The notes under the pieces: generated by a model
Databases searched by the model: none
What the model was told of the DNA's origin: nothing
What the model saw: only the letters and a program-made list of their open reading frames with translations
NCBI GenBank assembly: GCA_946811185.2
Contig: OX328105.1
Coordinates: 50,592,845 to 50,656,844, forward strand
Length of the DNA stretch: 64,000 nucleotides
Origin: Hippopus hippopus
Lineage: Eukaryota; Mollusca; Bivalvia; Cardiida; Cardiidae
Direction of reading: 5' to 3'
Position numbers and translations under genes: made by a program
Part shown: one piece after another, positions 1 through 10,208 of the stretch
Layout: each line of letters opens with the position of its first letter
How positions within the stretch are numbered: the stretch's first letter is position 1

Positions 1-106
1 TGTAGGAAAAGGAGAAAATGCTGGTTACCAGCATTTTCTCCTTTTCCCACAATGCTTTCAGAAATCTTTTCCAAGGTCTTTTGAGTAGGGATTGTACAGT
101 AAAGGG
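1..106 (-). mobile_element. TTAA fold-back MITE, cut by window start
   Basis: Right half with the core hairpin GCTGGTTACCAGC. It ends attgtacagtaaaggg. Confidence 0.8.
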
Positions 107-170
107 AAGGAGATATGTCTTTGATGAAGTAGGAAGTGTTTCGGGCTTTGTTGGTTACCAGCAGTGTTAT

Positions 171-290
171 TTATACCCCCGAATGTTTTCGGGGGTATAC
201 TAGAATCAGAATGTCTGTCCGTCCGTGTGTCCGTCTGTGTACAAAATACTAGTAATTGTTTTTTCTGTATTACAGTGATACATGTTATTG
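171..290. repeat. GC-hairpin repeat CCCCCGAATGTTTTCGGGGG
   Basis: A short hairpin is followed by ccgtccgtgtgtccgtctgtg, resembling the start of the repeat at 2073. Confidence 0.4.
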
Positions 291-304
291 GAAAAATTGC
301 TCAT

Positions 305-540
305 GAGCCATGCTCTGTGAAAAGGGGGTTGAAGCTAATGCATCTGCAAAAAGCATTGATCCACGCCTGCTGACCTGGGTCGATACTTTTTGCTATTGGT
401 CAATTCTGCATGTCAAGGACAGTCTATGTCAGAGATCGGTCTATTGTTAGAGAAAATGGATTTTATGGAACCATAATTATGTGAGGACTAGCTTGATACT
501 ATACATGTACATCACAGATGCATTTAGCACCCTTTAAGAA
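305..540. mobile_element. GAGCCATGCTCT fold-back MITE
   Basis: Starts gagccatgctctgtgaaaag and carries the ctgacctgggtcgatacttttt arm. The right end is eroded. Confidence 0.7.
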
Positions 541-773
541 ACCAAATGGTAGTTTATATGAATGGGGAAAGAACATATCTTTGAAATGTATTTAGTCATA
601 AGTGTGAAAAAGTCATTGCATTTATCTGTAGACATTCCGTAAACATTTGAATTTAAGTATTTTTGTGCCATCAGACTTGTTTTATATAACTGTTGTTAAG
701 TATTTATAGAACATTGTCATTTAACTTTTTACAATTAAGATGTGAATTATGATTTCACAAGCTTTTGCAGACT

Positions 774-1018
774 TTAACTTTATACCAAACGACAAAATTT
801 TAAACCAGTCTCAAACAAGATGTTTTTTGGGAAGGTAGAAAACACGGTGAGAAAATGGTTACTGATTTTTCTCTTTTTCCCCCCAAGGTGTTTTAATAAA
901 AGTTTTCGCTTTCAGTGCAGGTAGATAACATTGTGGGGGAACAAAATGGTAACCAGCATTTTCTCTTTTTCCCCCACTGTTTTCAAAAGCCTTCTCTTTC
1001 AGAGTTGTTATTACTCCA
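774..1018 (-). mobile_element. TTAA fold-back MITE, degenerate and partly doubled
   Basis: Two overlapping right halves (around 880 and 960), each with a gaaaatggttac or ggtaaccagcattttctc core. Confidence 0.6.
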
Positions 1019-1451
1019 ACAAATTGACATAAATAAATTACCTCTATTGCCATAATTATATTACACACTTGAATTATTGTCCAAAGTTAGCTTTGGCTAT
1101 TGTTGTCTGAATGCAGAACTATATGAACGTTTTTCAACTCTGTGTGTCTTTAAAGAATACTTAAAATACCTGAAATAACATGATTTTGCTGGTTTGAAGT
1201 GGTAATATGTGGCGGGTGACATAGATCCAAGATGCACTTTCTGTGCAGCCTGATCTTTATCTATGTCATGGGCAAAAGCATCTTATTTTAACTATGGCAC
1301 GGTAAGGGTCAAACCAGACATGTACTGTTAACGGAATTTCTGTACCATCTGATTATACCTGATGATATAAATATTCACTCTTTAATTATTCTTTGCATAA
1401 GGTCAATTTTTGGTCAATTGCGACGACAAAATAAATGTAACTAAAAAATAG

Positions 1452-1594
1452 AAATTTGTTTAAGGAAGGGAAGAAAACATTGTGGGAAAAGGAGAAAATG
1501 CTGGTTACCAGCATTTTCTCCTTTTCCGACAATGTTTTCAAAAGCCTTCTTTCACAGGGTCGTTAAAAGTCGGGATTGTGTGGTAAAGGGTTAA
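1452..1594 (-). mobile_element. TTAA fold-back MITE, left part missing
   Basis: Intact core hairpin. It ends gattgtgtggtaaagggttaa. Confidence 0.85.
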
Positions 1595-1652
1595 TAAATC
1601 TCAGGGTTGTGTTTTAGTCTAATCTTGGATCTATTGTGTAGATATTCATGTT

Positions 1653-1852
1653 TTAAGTCTTTACCACACAATCTAGACTTTTAATGACCCTAAGAAAGAA
1701 GACTTGAAAACGTTGTTGGAAAGGGAGAAAATGCTGGTGACTTTTCCACAGCGTTTTCTACTCTATCGAGGACAAATTTCATAATTTGAGCCACTATGTC
1801 TTCTGTAAATGCTTTCAGTTTCGGAAAGTCTTTTTGTCTGGTAAAGGGTTAA
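1653..1852 (+). mobile_element. TTAA fold-back MITE with half the core deleted
   Basis: Starts ttaagtctttaccacac and ends ctggtaaagggttaa. The right arm of the core is lost after atgctggtg. Confidence 0.8.
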
Positions 1853-2072
1853 ACTAAGATCAGACTGCAGTCTGATCTTGGATATCATGTCTAGGTATTC
1901 ATGTTTAAGCAACCATCAAGCTTTGATGCAATTATATACTCACTAATTTTTGGCTTCAAAATCACATTTTTTGGCTTAGCTTCACAAATTATCCTTAATA
2001 TTTCTTTCTTTCTGAAATGTTATGAAAAGGGTTCAGTATTTCTTTTCCCAAAATCTCACCAATTTTTAATTT

Positions 2073-2652
2073 TTAGCTCCACTGGCCGAAGGCCAGCGAG
2101 CTATTGTCATGGCGTTGTGTCAGTCGTGCGTCCGTCCGTCTGTTCGTTCGTCCGTGCGTGCATCCGTAAACTTTTTCTTTAAAAAACTTCTCCTCAGAAA
2201 CTATTGACTGGATTTTTACCAAATTTCACAGGAATGTTCCTTTGGTGGTCCTCTTTCAAATTCCTTCAAATAATTGTGTTCCATGAAGAATTCTGGTTGC
2301 CTCCTCCCAAACCGCTATTTGGATAGCATTATTATTTTGCAGGAATGTTCCTTAGATACAGGTTTACAGAATTCCTTAAAAAAAAAAGATCTGTCAAAAA
2401 ACATGGCTTTTATGGGAGACTCATTTTCCTTTTATGGTATAAAGTAAAATCTTTGAAAAATTTCTTCTCTAAAACTATTCATTGGATTTCATTGTTGTTT
2501 TGCAGGTAAGTTCCTATGGTGGTTGTCTACCAAATTGTTTCTTCAGTGAGCTAAAATGCAGGATTGAATGATAATTGTTAAAAACTTCCTTTCGCCACTA
2601 TAGAAATATCAGGCCTGTGGAGCGATACAGGCGCTCAAGCGCCTCTAGTTTT
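2073..2652 (+). repeat. TAGCTCCACTGGCCGAAGG repeat
   Basis: About 580 bp from ttagctccactggccgaagg to caggcgctcaagcgcctctag, with a cgtccgtccgtctg-rich segment. The structure resembles a dispersed repeat I associate with mollusc genomes; no coding capacity is seen. Confidence 0.5.
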
Positions 2653-2750
2653 GAAACTTAAGTTTTTATGTAACAGGCATATCATTCCCTCTAAGCACCT
2701 TGTATGTTGATTTGATAAATCTTGCTTTTATATACAATCTGATATTGTTG

Positions 2751-2904
2751 TTAACCTTCTACCACACAATCCTGGGTTAAATGACCCCAAAAATGAAGCC
2801 TGTTGAAAACATTGTAGGAAAAGGAGAAAATGCTGGAAACCAGCATTTTCTCCATTTCCTATAATGTTTTTTTTTTTTTCTCTATCAAAGATAAATTCCA
2901 TCTT
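2751..2904 (+). mobile_element. TTAA fold-back MITE, truncated by the next copy
   Basis: Starts ttaaccttctaccacacaat. It breaks off at ccatctt where the next TTAA begins. Confidence 0.8.
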
Positions 2905-3133
2905 TTAACCCATTACCACACAATCACGACTTCTAACGACCCGATGGAAAACGGCTTTTGAAAACATTGTGGGAAAAGGAGAAAATGCTGGTAACCAGCA
3001 TTTTCTCCTTTTCCCACAATGTTTTCTAACCTATGATAGACAGATTCCATATTTTGAGTTACATTCAATGTGTCGTCTGCAAATGCTTTCAATTTGGACA
3101 AGTCTAAAACTTTGTCGTCTGGTAAAGGGTTAA
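2905..3133 (+). mobile_element. TTAA fold-back MITE, full length
   Basis: Both ends present (ttaacccattaccacac, tggtaaagggttaa) with a perfect core hairpin of about 50 bp. An extra copy of its tail follows to 3205. Confidence 0.92.
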
Positions 3134-3502
3134 GCCATCAGACGTTGTCTTCAAATGCTTTCAATTTGGACAAGTCTGCATTTTTGTTGTCTGGTAAAGA
3201 GTTAATCTGTGTATTGTAGTCCTTGATATTAAAAACACTTATTATATTAAAAGGTATACTAAAATGATGTCTTAATAGTTATTAATTTTTATCCAGTGAA
3301 AAATGAACCCTATGTCAATCCCAAAGTTTTACCACCCAGAGACTTTTTTGAAACATTGTGAAGAAAAAACAGAAATGCAGTGGGCAGTGGATATTAAGCA
3401 AACATTTAAATTAAAGGTTCAAACTGTTGACCTTTACCTGTGACCTTGACATTCAGTCTGCATTGTTGAAACATGAAGTTAACAAAGTTATGAATTGACC
3501 AT

Positions 3503-3676
3503 TTAACCCTTTGCCCCACAACCCCAACCTTTACAGACTCTGAGAAAAAAGGCATTTGAAAACATTATGAGAAAAGGAGTTAATGCTGGTAACAAGCATT
3601 TTCTCACAATGTTTTTTACCCTCCCATAGATGAATTTCTATTGTTAAGTCACATTATTTTGTTGTCTTTAATGGCT
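3503..3676 (+). mobile_element. TTAA fold-back MITE
   Basis: Starts ttaaccctttgccccac, with a partly deleted core. It abuts the next, inverted copy. Confidence 0.75.
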
Positions 3677-3905
3677 TTAACTCTTTCCCAAGCGACAATA
3701 TTTTAGACCGGTCCACTTTGAAAGCACTTACAGACGATAACATTTATATGGTACAAAAGATGGGATTTGTATCAAATAGTCTAGTAAATATTGTGGAAAA
3801 AGAAGAAAATGCTGGTTACCAGCATTTTCTACTTTTCCCACAATGTTTTCAAAAGGCCTACTTCTCAGTGTCGATAAAGCTTGGGATTGTGTGGTAAAGG
3901 GTTAA
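3677..3905 (-). mobile_element. TTAA fold-back MITE, full length
   Basis: Both ends recognisable, core GCTGGTTACCAGC. Tail-to-tail with the preceding copy. Confidence 0.88.
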
Positions 3906-4328
3906 ATTTGGGCAAGTCTAAAATTTTGTCATTTGGTGAAAGGCTTATGAATATCCTTCTAAAAACCTATAGAAAAAATAGCCAAGTGGACAGAAAATCC
4001 GATGTTGAAACTTGCAGTCGTCAGATGTGACCTAGACCCAACATGTATCATGGGTTCTGCACTTCAGTTAACGGAGCCAATTATTTGACCAAAGTTTTCA
4101 AAAAAAAAAATCCTTCCAAAGGTAAAGGAGAGATGGTCCAGACAGAAGACTAAAGGCTTATTCCCTTGTGACCCTGTTTGGGAGTTGAGCTGTTCAATTT
4201 TCAATTCTCACGGGGGAAAATTTTATCAAATTCAAACTTAAGAGAAAAGAGGCATGCATTTACGTGTTGGGCAGATCAAAGTTTTAAAAGTATGACCATC
4301 AATTGTGGACTTGACTTGAACCAGAATG

Positions 4329-4541
4329 TTAACTCTTTACCAAATGATAAACTTTCAGGCTTGACCATATGGAAAGCATTTGCAGAAAACAAATGTAGCT
4401 GAAAAGATGACTTCAGACTTGAATAAACATTGTGGGAACAGGAAAAAATGCTGGTAACCAGCATTTTCTCCTTTTCCCAAAGTATTTTTAAGAGCCTTTT
4501 TCTTCAGGGTTGTTAAAATTCAGGATTGTTTGGTAACCAGT
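4329..4541 (-). mobile_element. TTAA fold-back MITE
   Basis: Starts ttaactctttaccaaatgat, with the core present. The right end is eroded (tggtaaccag). Confidence 0.8.
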
Positions 4542-4770
4542 AAAATCATGAGTTCTATGTGTCCTCACTGAGCCAAACATGGAACAAAGTTTTATGAAAG
4601 TCCTTCCAAGGGATAAAGGGGGTATGGAGCAAACCTGGTTTCGAGGCACAGTCACTTGATCTTCAACTGTGACCTTGACCCTGAGTCTGCATGGTTGAGC
4701 CATGGGTTCTTCACTCTGTCCACAGATTTCATACAACAAAGACAGACTTCCACAGTATAATGTTTAAAAG

Positions 4771-5008
4771 AGGCATGCAATGTGAAAAGGTGGTTTATTG
4801 CATTTACAAAAAGATAATGATCCAGGTCAGCATGTGCATTCGGTGCAGGCTGACCTAGGGCAAAACTATCTGCTACTGGTTTTCGCATGTCAATGGACGC
4901 AAGATTTTGTTGGTTTATAGAAAAAATGAATCCATATTTTCCGAAAACCTAATTGGTATAGTGAATTACAAAGATGCATTTAAACCTCTTTTCAAGAGCA
5001 TGGCTCAA
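4771..5008. mobile_element. GAGCCATGCTCT fold-back MITE, old copy
   Basis: Arms aggcatgcaatgtgaaaagg and cctcttttcaagagcatggct, with gcaggctgacctagg in the middle. Confidence 0.65.
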
Positions 5009-5090
5009 ATATTTTATTTCATAGACTATTCCATTTAAACAACAAAAAAAAAAATATTGAGCTTTAAACACTAGCATGTTAACATATCAA

Positions 5091-5297
5091 TTAACCCTTT
5101 ACCACACAATCCAGAAATATAATGACCCCGAGGAAAAAGGCCTTTAAAAACACTGGTAACCAGCATTTTCTCCTTTTCCAACAATGTTTTCTACCCTGTG
5201 AAAAATTCCATCATTTGGGCTAGATTTATTTGAATTGTCACCTGCATATGCTTTCATTTGGACAAATGTAAATTTTTGTTTTTTTAGTAAAAAGTTA
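5091..5297 (+). mobile_element. TTAA fold-back MITE, left core arm lost
   Basis: Starts ttaaccctttaccacacaat and keeps ggtaaccagcattttctcct only. Confidence 0.8.
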
Positions 5298-5528
5298 CTT
5301 TCCACCTGCAGAGGACTCTCCAGTCTTGCAGTAGACTAGTTCCTAGAAATATTACAGCAACAGGAAAAATTGCAATCTATCCTTTGGCCCCAATTTTTTT
5401 ACTTTTATTCATGTATCAAACTTGATTCATTTTGATAACATTGTTTCAAAATGCACAGGACATTCTGGTCTTTTGGGATAGTAGGGTTCAAAATCTATCT
5501 TTACAGAATGTTAAACAGACTAGACATA

Positions 5529-5763
5529 ATCCCTTAACAAATGACAAAATTTTAGACTGGTCTGCTGTCCAAATTCAAAATATGTGCAGATGAAAAATAA
5601 AACTAAACTCAAATGATAAGATTTGTATCAGAAAGGGAAGAAAACATTGTGGGAAAAGGATAAATTACTAGTAACTAGCATTTTCTTTTTTTCCCAATAT
5701 GTGTTCAAATGCCTCTTACCTAAGGGTGGTTAAAAGTTGGTATTCTTTGGTATACAGGGTTAA
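5529..5763 (-). mobile_element. TTAA fold-back MITE
   Basis: Left end eroded, core diverged (actagtaactagcattttct), ends cagggttaa. Confidence 0.75.
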
Positions 5764-5937
5764 CTGCCCTGTAAAGAGAGGCTTTAGAAACTATTGTGGG
5801 AATAGGAGAAAATGCTGGTAACTAGCATTTTCTTTATTTCCCACAATGTTTTATACAACTTAAAGGACTGAGCACAACATTTGAGCCACATCTAATTTGT
5901 CATCAGCAAGTCTAAAATTTTATCATCTGGTAAAGTA
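5764..5937 (+). mobile_element. TTAA fold-back MITE
   Basis: Shares TTAA 5760-5763 with the previous copy. Core GCTGGTAACTAGC. Confidence 0.75.
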
Positions 5938-5939
5938 AA

Positions 5940-6297
5940 GGCCAAAATATCAAAGTAGTTGTCATAATACATTTAAATTTAAATCATACCATTTAAAAGT
6001 ATGGAAAATATTGTGGAGATGACAGTCTGTTATCATGTGGTCCGGCCATATGTTAGTCGCTGGCAGAAAAAAGAATTTTAAAATCAGGAAAAAAGTAAAC
6101 AAAAGGTACAGCTACCTGGCAGGTTTTAACCTAGTTTTGAAATTAATTTCTCTGTCAGCGACTTACACTTGGACCTACCGTAAATGAAAGATTGTCATCT
6201 TCACAATAATTTCCATACTTTTTAAATGACATGATATAAATTCAAATGCATTTAAACACCAGTTTTGTTTACATTTAGCCTCTATTGTTACTTTAAC
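5940..6297. mobile_element. Large-TIR fold-back element (TTTGTTTAC family)
   Basis: Arms of about 110 bp (atttaaatcataccattt... and inverted ...aaatgacatgatataaatt) flank agtcgctggcag and ctgtcagcgactt. Related copies lie at 46927 and 54198. Confidence 0.7.
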
Positions 6298-6359
6298 TCT
6301 ACACTTCCTGAAACAAATTTGCAGCAGTTGATTTCGAAATATGTTCTTTGTAAACTTCA

Positions 6360-6603
6360 AAAGCCATGCTCTGGCAATGGGGGGTTTAATGCATCTTCAT
6401 ATTGCATCATATAAAATGAGTTGCATAATATGGATCCATTTTGTCTTTGCACCAGCTGAGTTGAGTGGTCTTTTGGCATGCAGAAAATTTAACAACAGCA
6501 AAAAGTTTTGACCTAGATCAACCTGCATGAGCTGCGCAGGCTGACATGGGTTTATATGTTTTGCTGATGCATTAAGCCTCCCTTCCACAGAGTATGGCCT
6601 ATA
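6360..6603. mobile_element. GAGCCATGCTCT fold-back MITE
   Basis: aagccatgctctggcaatgg to ccacagagtatggcc, with gcgcaggctgacatgggt inside. Confidence 0.75.
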
Positions 6604-6978
6604 AGCACTTATCATGAATCAAGGTTTAAGACATGATTACATATGAAAAATATATAAACAGGTCTGAAGAGACATATAACAGAAATACTTTTACATTATA
6701 ATATTGCACAAAAGTTCAGAAATTTTTGACAAGGTTAGAGCATTCACATGCAAGGTAAAGTAATTATGTAAATCATATCACGACAGTATTGGGACATATT
6801 TCATATCACATGAATAAGAAAATCAATTTCAAATGAACTGCATACGAAAAGGAATCTAAGACACAGACCGTTGAACATGTCAGAACCAAACAGTAATTGG
6901 TGTCACCTGAAATGTATGGTCAAATAAAAACAACTTGTGGTGAGGATCGTACCCAGGACCTCAAAATTTACAAATTTT

Positions 6979-7577
6979 AAGGCTTGGTCAGACCGGCTAA
7001 CGGATATGTAACGGGGGAGAAACGGACAAAAACATACAGAATTTGGTTATCCGGTGACAAAATTCATCTCCTCTGCCGCTGGAGGCTCACATGATCAGTG
7101 TGTGGAGCGAGGAAGCCACACAATGACCGCACGAGTACCGCACATGTAACAGAAAAAAAACGCACGTTTAACGGATATGTACAGGATAATAAACGGTCTA
7201 TTAACGGATATCACCGTACGAGTGAGGGACTTGTACCGGATAAAACGGAAGTGCAACGCATGAGAACCGGACAAAACGTACGATGAACGGAAATGTACCG
7301 AACACCAACGTACGAGGAACGTACCGGTCACGTGACATGCCGAGGGTATAAATTGTCAGATGCATCCAAAGTCTATCATTTGCATGTCTCTGTCCGTTTT
7401 GTCCGGTGGAAAGTTTTGAACATGCTCAAAACTTCCCATTGGACGGAACGGACATCGCCGGACAAGTAGCTGATTCACCGGATAAGAAACGGACATAAAA
7501 CGGATACGAACGGACAAGAACGGATAAAATGATTTTTTATCCGTTACTCGTCCGTTAGCTCGGTGTGACCAAGGCTT
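6979..7577. mobile_element. 599-bp TIR element rich in AACGGA motifs
   Basis: Ends aaggcttggtcagaccg and cggtgtgaccaaggctt form terminal inverted repeats of about 17 bp. The interior is packed with AACGGAT/AACGGAC and their complements. Open frames on both strands look like by-products of this composition. A second copy starts at 63694. Confidence 0.75.
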
Positions 7578-7884
7578 TACACCTTTAATACTGAGTTCAG
7601 CAGGACCTTAACATTTTGGATCTTATACCATAATGGCGTATCTACAAGAGTGTGCGCTGATAAATATTGATGGAAGAGGCACATCAGTAGATTTAATTAA
7701 TCTTAACTCTTTCACTTCCAAATTATTAACTAAATCTTAGAGAATTTTGCACAACTTCTGATGCCTTTGTGGACAGCGTAGATCAAGATAAAATGGCACA
7801 GAAAATTCAATCCGATATACAATGTCTGCTACTTTCAGATAAAAAAACCTTGACACTGCAAAAATGCCTTTTCTTCCTCATCTC

Positions 7885-8042
7885 ATCCTTTGCCATACAA
7901 TCCAAAATTTAAGAAACCTCAAAAGTGCTAAGAAGCCTTTGAAAACAATGTGGGAAAAGTAGAAAATACTACTCACCCCATTTTTTTCTTTTTTCTACTT
8001 TTCCTATCCTTGACTGACAAATTCCACTGGTTGACTTTGCAT
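7885..8042 (+). mobile_element. TTAA fold-back MITE, eroded
   Basis: cctttgccatacaatcc start, diverged core around 7960. It abuts the next inverted copy. Confidence 0.65.
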
Positions 8043-8270
8043 TTAACCCTCTAACACACTGCAAAATGTTAGACTTGTCCAAATTGAATGCATTTGCAGA
8101 TCACAAATCAAATGTGGTTCAAACTGGGAAATTTGTGTGAGAAAGGGTAGAAAACATTGTGGAAAAAGAAGAAAATGCTGGTTACCAGCATTTTCTCCTT
8201 TTTTCACAATGTTTTCAAAGCCTCTTCAATCAGAGTCATTAAAATTTGGGGAATGTGTGGTACAGGGTTG
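8043..8270 (-). mobile_element. TTAA fold-back MITE, near full length
   Basis: Starts ttaaccctctaacacac, core intact, ends gtgtggtacagggttg. Confidence 0.85.
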
Positions 8271-8744
8271 ATAGGTAATCTGCAAACCTTTTGAATTTGG
8301 GCAAGTCTAATATTTCAGCATCAACAGGCAGACACTATGGATCCTGATCTCAGCTGTCTGCAAAAATCTCATACAATGCTGGTCAATTTTTTCCAACGTA
8401 AATCTCTACTGTATTTTCCTAGAACAACAATGCTTCACACTTGTAAAAAACAATAATACACATTTATATATATACAACATAATCAATTTGTTCTAAACTT
8501 CAAGATTCCTTGAAGAACTCAGATTTCCTGAATAACTATAGAACAACATCTTGGTCTGTCTGTATTCACCAACCTTTCTAAAAAAAATTCCTTGTTCATG
8601 GAAATTTGAACCACAAAACCTCACACTTGTAAAAGGAAAAATAAATATGTATACATTTAACATAGTCAACTTTTTCTAAACTTAAGGATTACTCTGATTT
8701 ACAGAATAACTCAGATTTCTTGAATAACTCTAGAATGACATCTT
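8271..8744. other. AT-rich non-coding stretch
   Basis: A duplicated MITE tail at 8278-8320 and half of a palindromic ATTCACCAACC element near 8550-8620. No gene seen. Confidence 0.4.
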
Positions 8745-8936
8745 GGTCCGTCTTCACCAATCATTCCTAAGAATTTTCTTCACCTAATTCTAGATTTAGA
8801 AAGTAACTAAACTTCTGATTGGCTAAACCAAATCGTATAGCCAATCAAAAGTTATGTTACTTTCAAATATAGAAAATATGGAGAATATAGAATACGATTA
8901 AGAAATAAGACTGGTTGGTGAATATGGACCCCTAAA
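8745..8936. mobile_element. ATTCACCAACC palindromic MITE
   Basis: Near-palindrome from gtcttcaccaatcattc to gactggttggtgaatatgga, with centre gattggctaaaccaaatcg. Confidence 0.75.
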
Positions 8937-9353
8937 ACTGAATCATGTGTGTCTTTTTATGCGATATCACAAGAATCTCATCAATACTCATGAAATTATA
9001 AATAGAAAAAATTTGTAATAACATCATCCATTTCATATGTGAACACAATAAATCTATCACACACATATAAAAAAAACAATCATTTAGAAATATCTCTACT
9101 AAATAATAATGTACCTATATAATTCAGTAAATATCTCTCTAATAAATATTTAGATAGACTTGAAAGGCAACTTTGTAAACTTTTCTTCAATTCACACTTC
9201 CATCATATTGCAACGCAAGCACTTACATTCTTTGAAAATACATATATTTTTTTTCCAGAAACCATTTCCCACAAACATTCAGAAGAAACAGTAAATCACT
9301 TGCCTGATTATTGTATGTGAACCCAGAATTATCATTTCGTCCACAAACTTCAC
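8937..9353. other. AT-rich non-coding stretch
   Basis: No open frame, repeat or motif recognised. Confidence 0.4.
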
Positions 9354-9500
9354 TTTACCTTTACCAAACAATCTAATGTCTAAAAGATCCTGACAATGAT
9401 GGCTATTGAAAACATAGTAGCAAAAGCAAAAATTCTGGTAAGCAGAATTTTCTCCTTATCCTGCAATATTTTCTACTCATTTATAGATATATTCTTCTAT
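9354..9500 (+). mobile_element. TTAA fold-back MITE, eroded
   Basis: tttaccaaacaatctaatg start and core aaattctggtaagcagaatttt. Confidence 0.65.
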
Positions 9501-9604
9501 GTTTTCCAAAGCTGTCTCCGGAAAACTAATACTTGTGTGAAAAATGTCAAAAAAAAAACAAATGTTGAACACTGAAACACTAACCAAATGATACACAAGT
9601 TTTG

Positions 9605-9699
9605 TTAATCCTTTATCACACAATCCCAAGTTTAAATAATCTTGAAAAGGAAGGATTTTGAAAACATTGTGGGAAAAGGAGAAAATGCTGGTGACCACT
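9605..9699 (+). mobile_element. TTAA fold-back MITE, left half
   Basis: ttaatcctttatcacacaat to the centre atgctggtgacca, where it is cut. Confidence 0.8.
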
Positions 9700-9789
9700 T
9701 TGTGCTCAGGTGAGCTAAAAAATCTATAAATGAATTCAAATAACCCACAGTGCTTTATGAAACTGACTGGATTTCACTCAATTTCCTCT

Positions 9790-10012
9790 TGTTCTTCAAC
9801 CATCTCTCTCTGTGCTGCCTTGTCTCTCTCTCTGTACTGCTCTGTCTCTGTTGACTCTCCATCTCTCTCCTTGCTGCTCTTTCTCTCTCTCTATGCTGCT
9901 TTATGTCTCTCTCTTTCTCGCTCACTCGCTTGTTGCTTGCTCTCACTCACTCTCTCTCTCTCCTGTGCAGCTCTGTGTCTTTCTCTCAGTCTCTTTCTCT
10001 CTGTATTTACTG
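9790..10012. repeat. (CT)n-rich microsatellite
   Basis: Imperfect CTCTCT/GCTGC tract in the region just downstream of the SLC49A4 stop, probably within the 3' UTR. Open frames here are composition artefacts. Confidence 0.85.
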
Positions 10013-10032
10013 TAAAGCTGTGAAACTAAATA

Positions 10033-10208
10033 TTACTCAGAACTTCCTGTACCACTGGAAGCACTAGAGCCATGTTGAATGTCATTTTTAGGGGGTATAA
10101 CAACTTCAATGTCAAGGTCAGTGCGTCTGTATCTTTCAGGAAACAGGAAGAGTAAAGGAAGTGCAAAAATTGTAGAACCAAGTAAAGCCCAGTTCATCCA
10201 AGAAGTAC
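10033..10208 (-). CDS. SLC49A4: SLC49A4 terminal exon 12
   Basis: It encodes the last helix (SWMNWALLGSTIFALPLLFL), the FPERYRRTDLDIEVV stretch typical of the DIRC2 C-terminus, and a Ser/Gly-rich tail ending GTGSSE-TAA. Acceptor cttttcaag. Confidence 0.94.

Noticed and set aside
7095..7331. Protein-coding gene inside the AACGGA element
   Set aside because: Frames on both strands overlap and mirror the hexamer composition; nothing resembles a transposase.
9730..10023. Overlapping Leu/Ser-rich and Arg/Glu-rich reading frames
   Set aside because: They come from a CT microsatellite open on both strands; no codon structure or homology is apparent.
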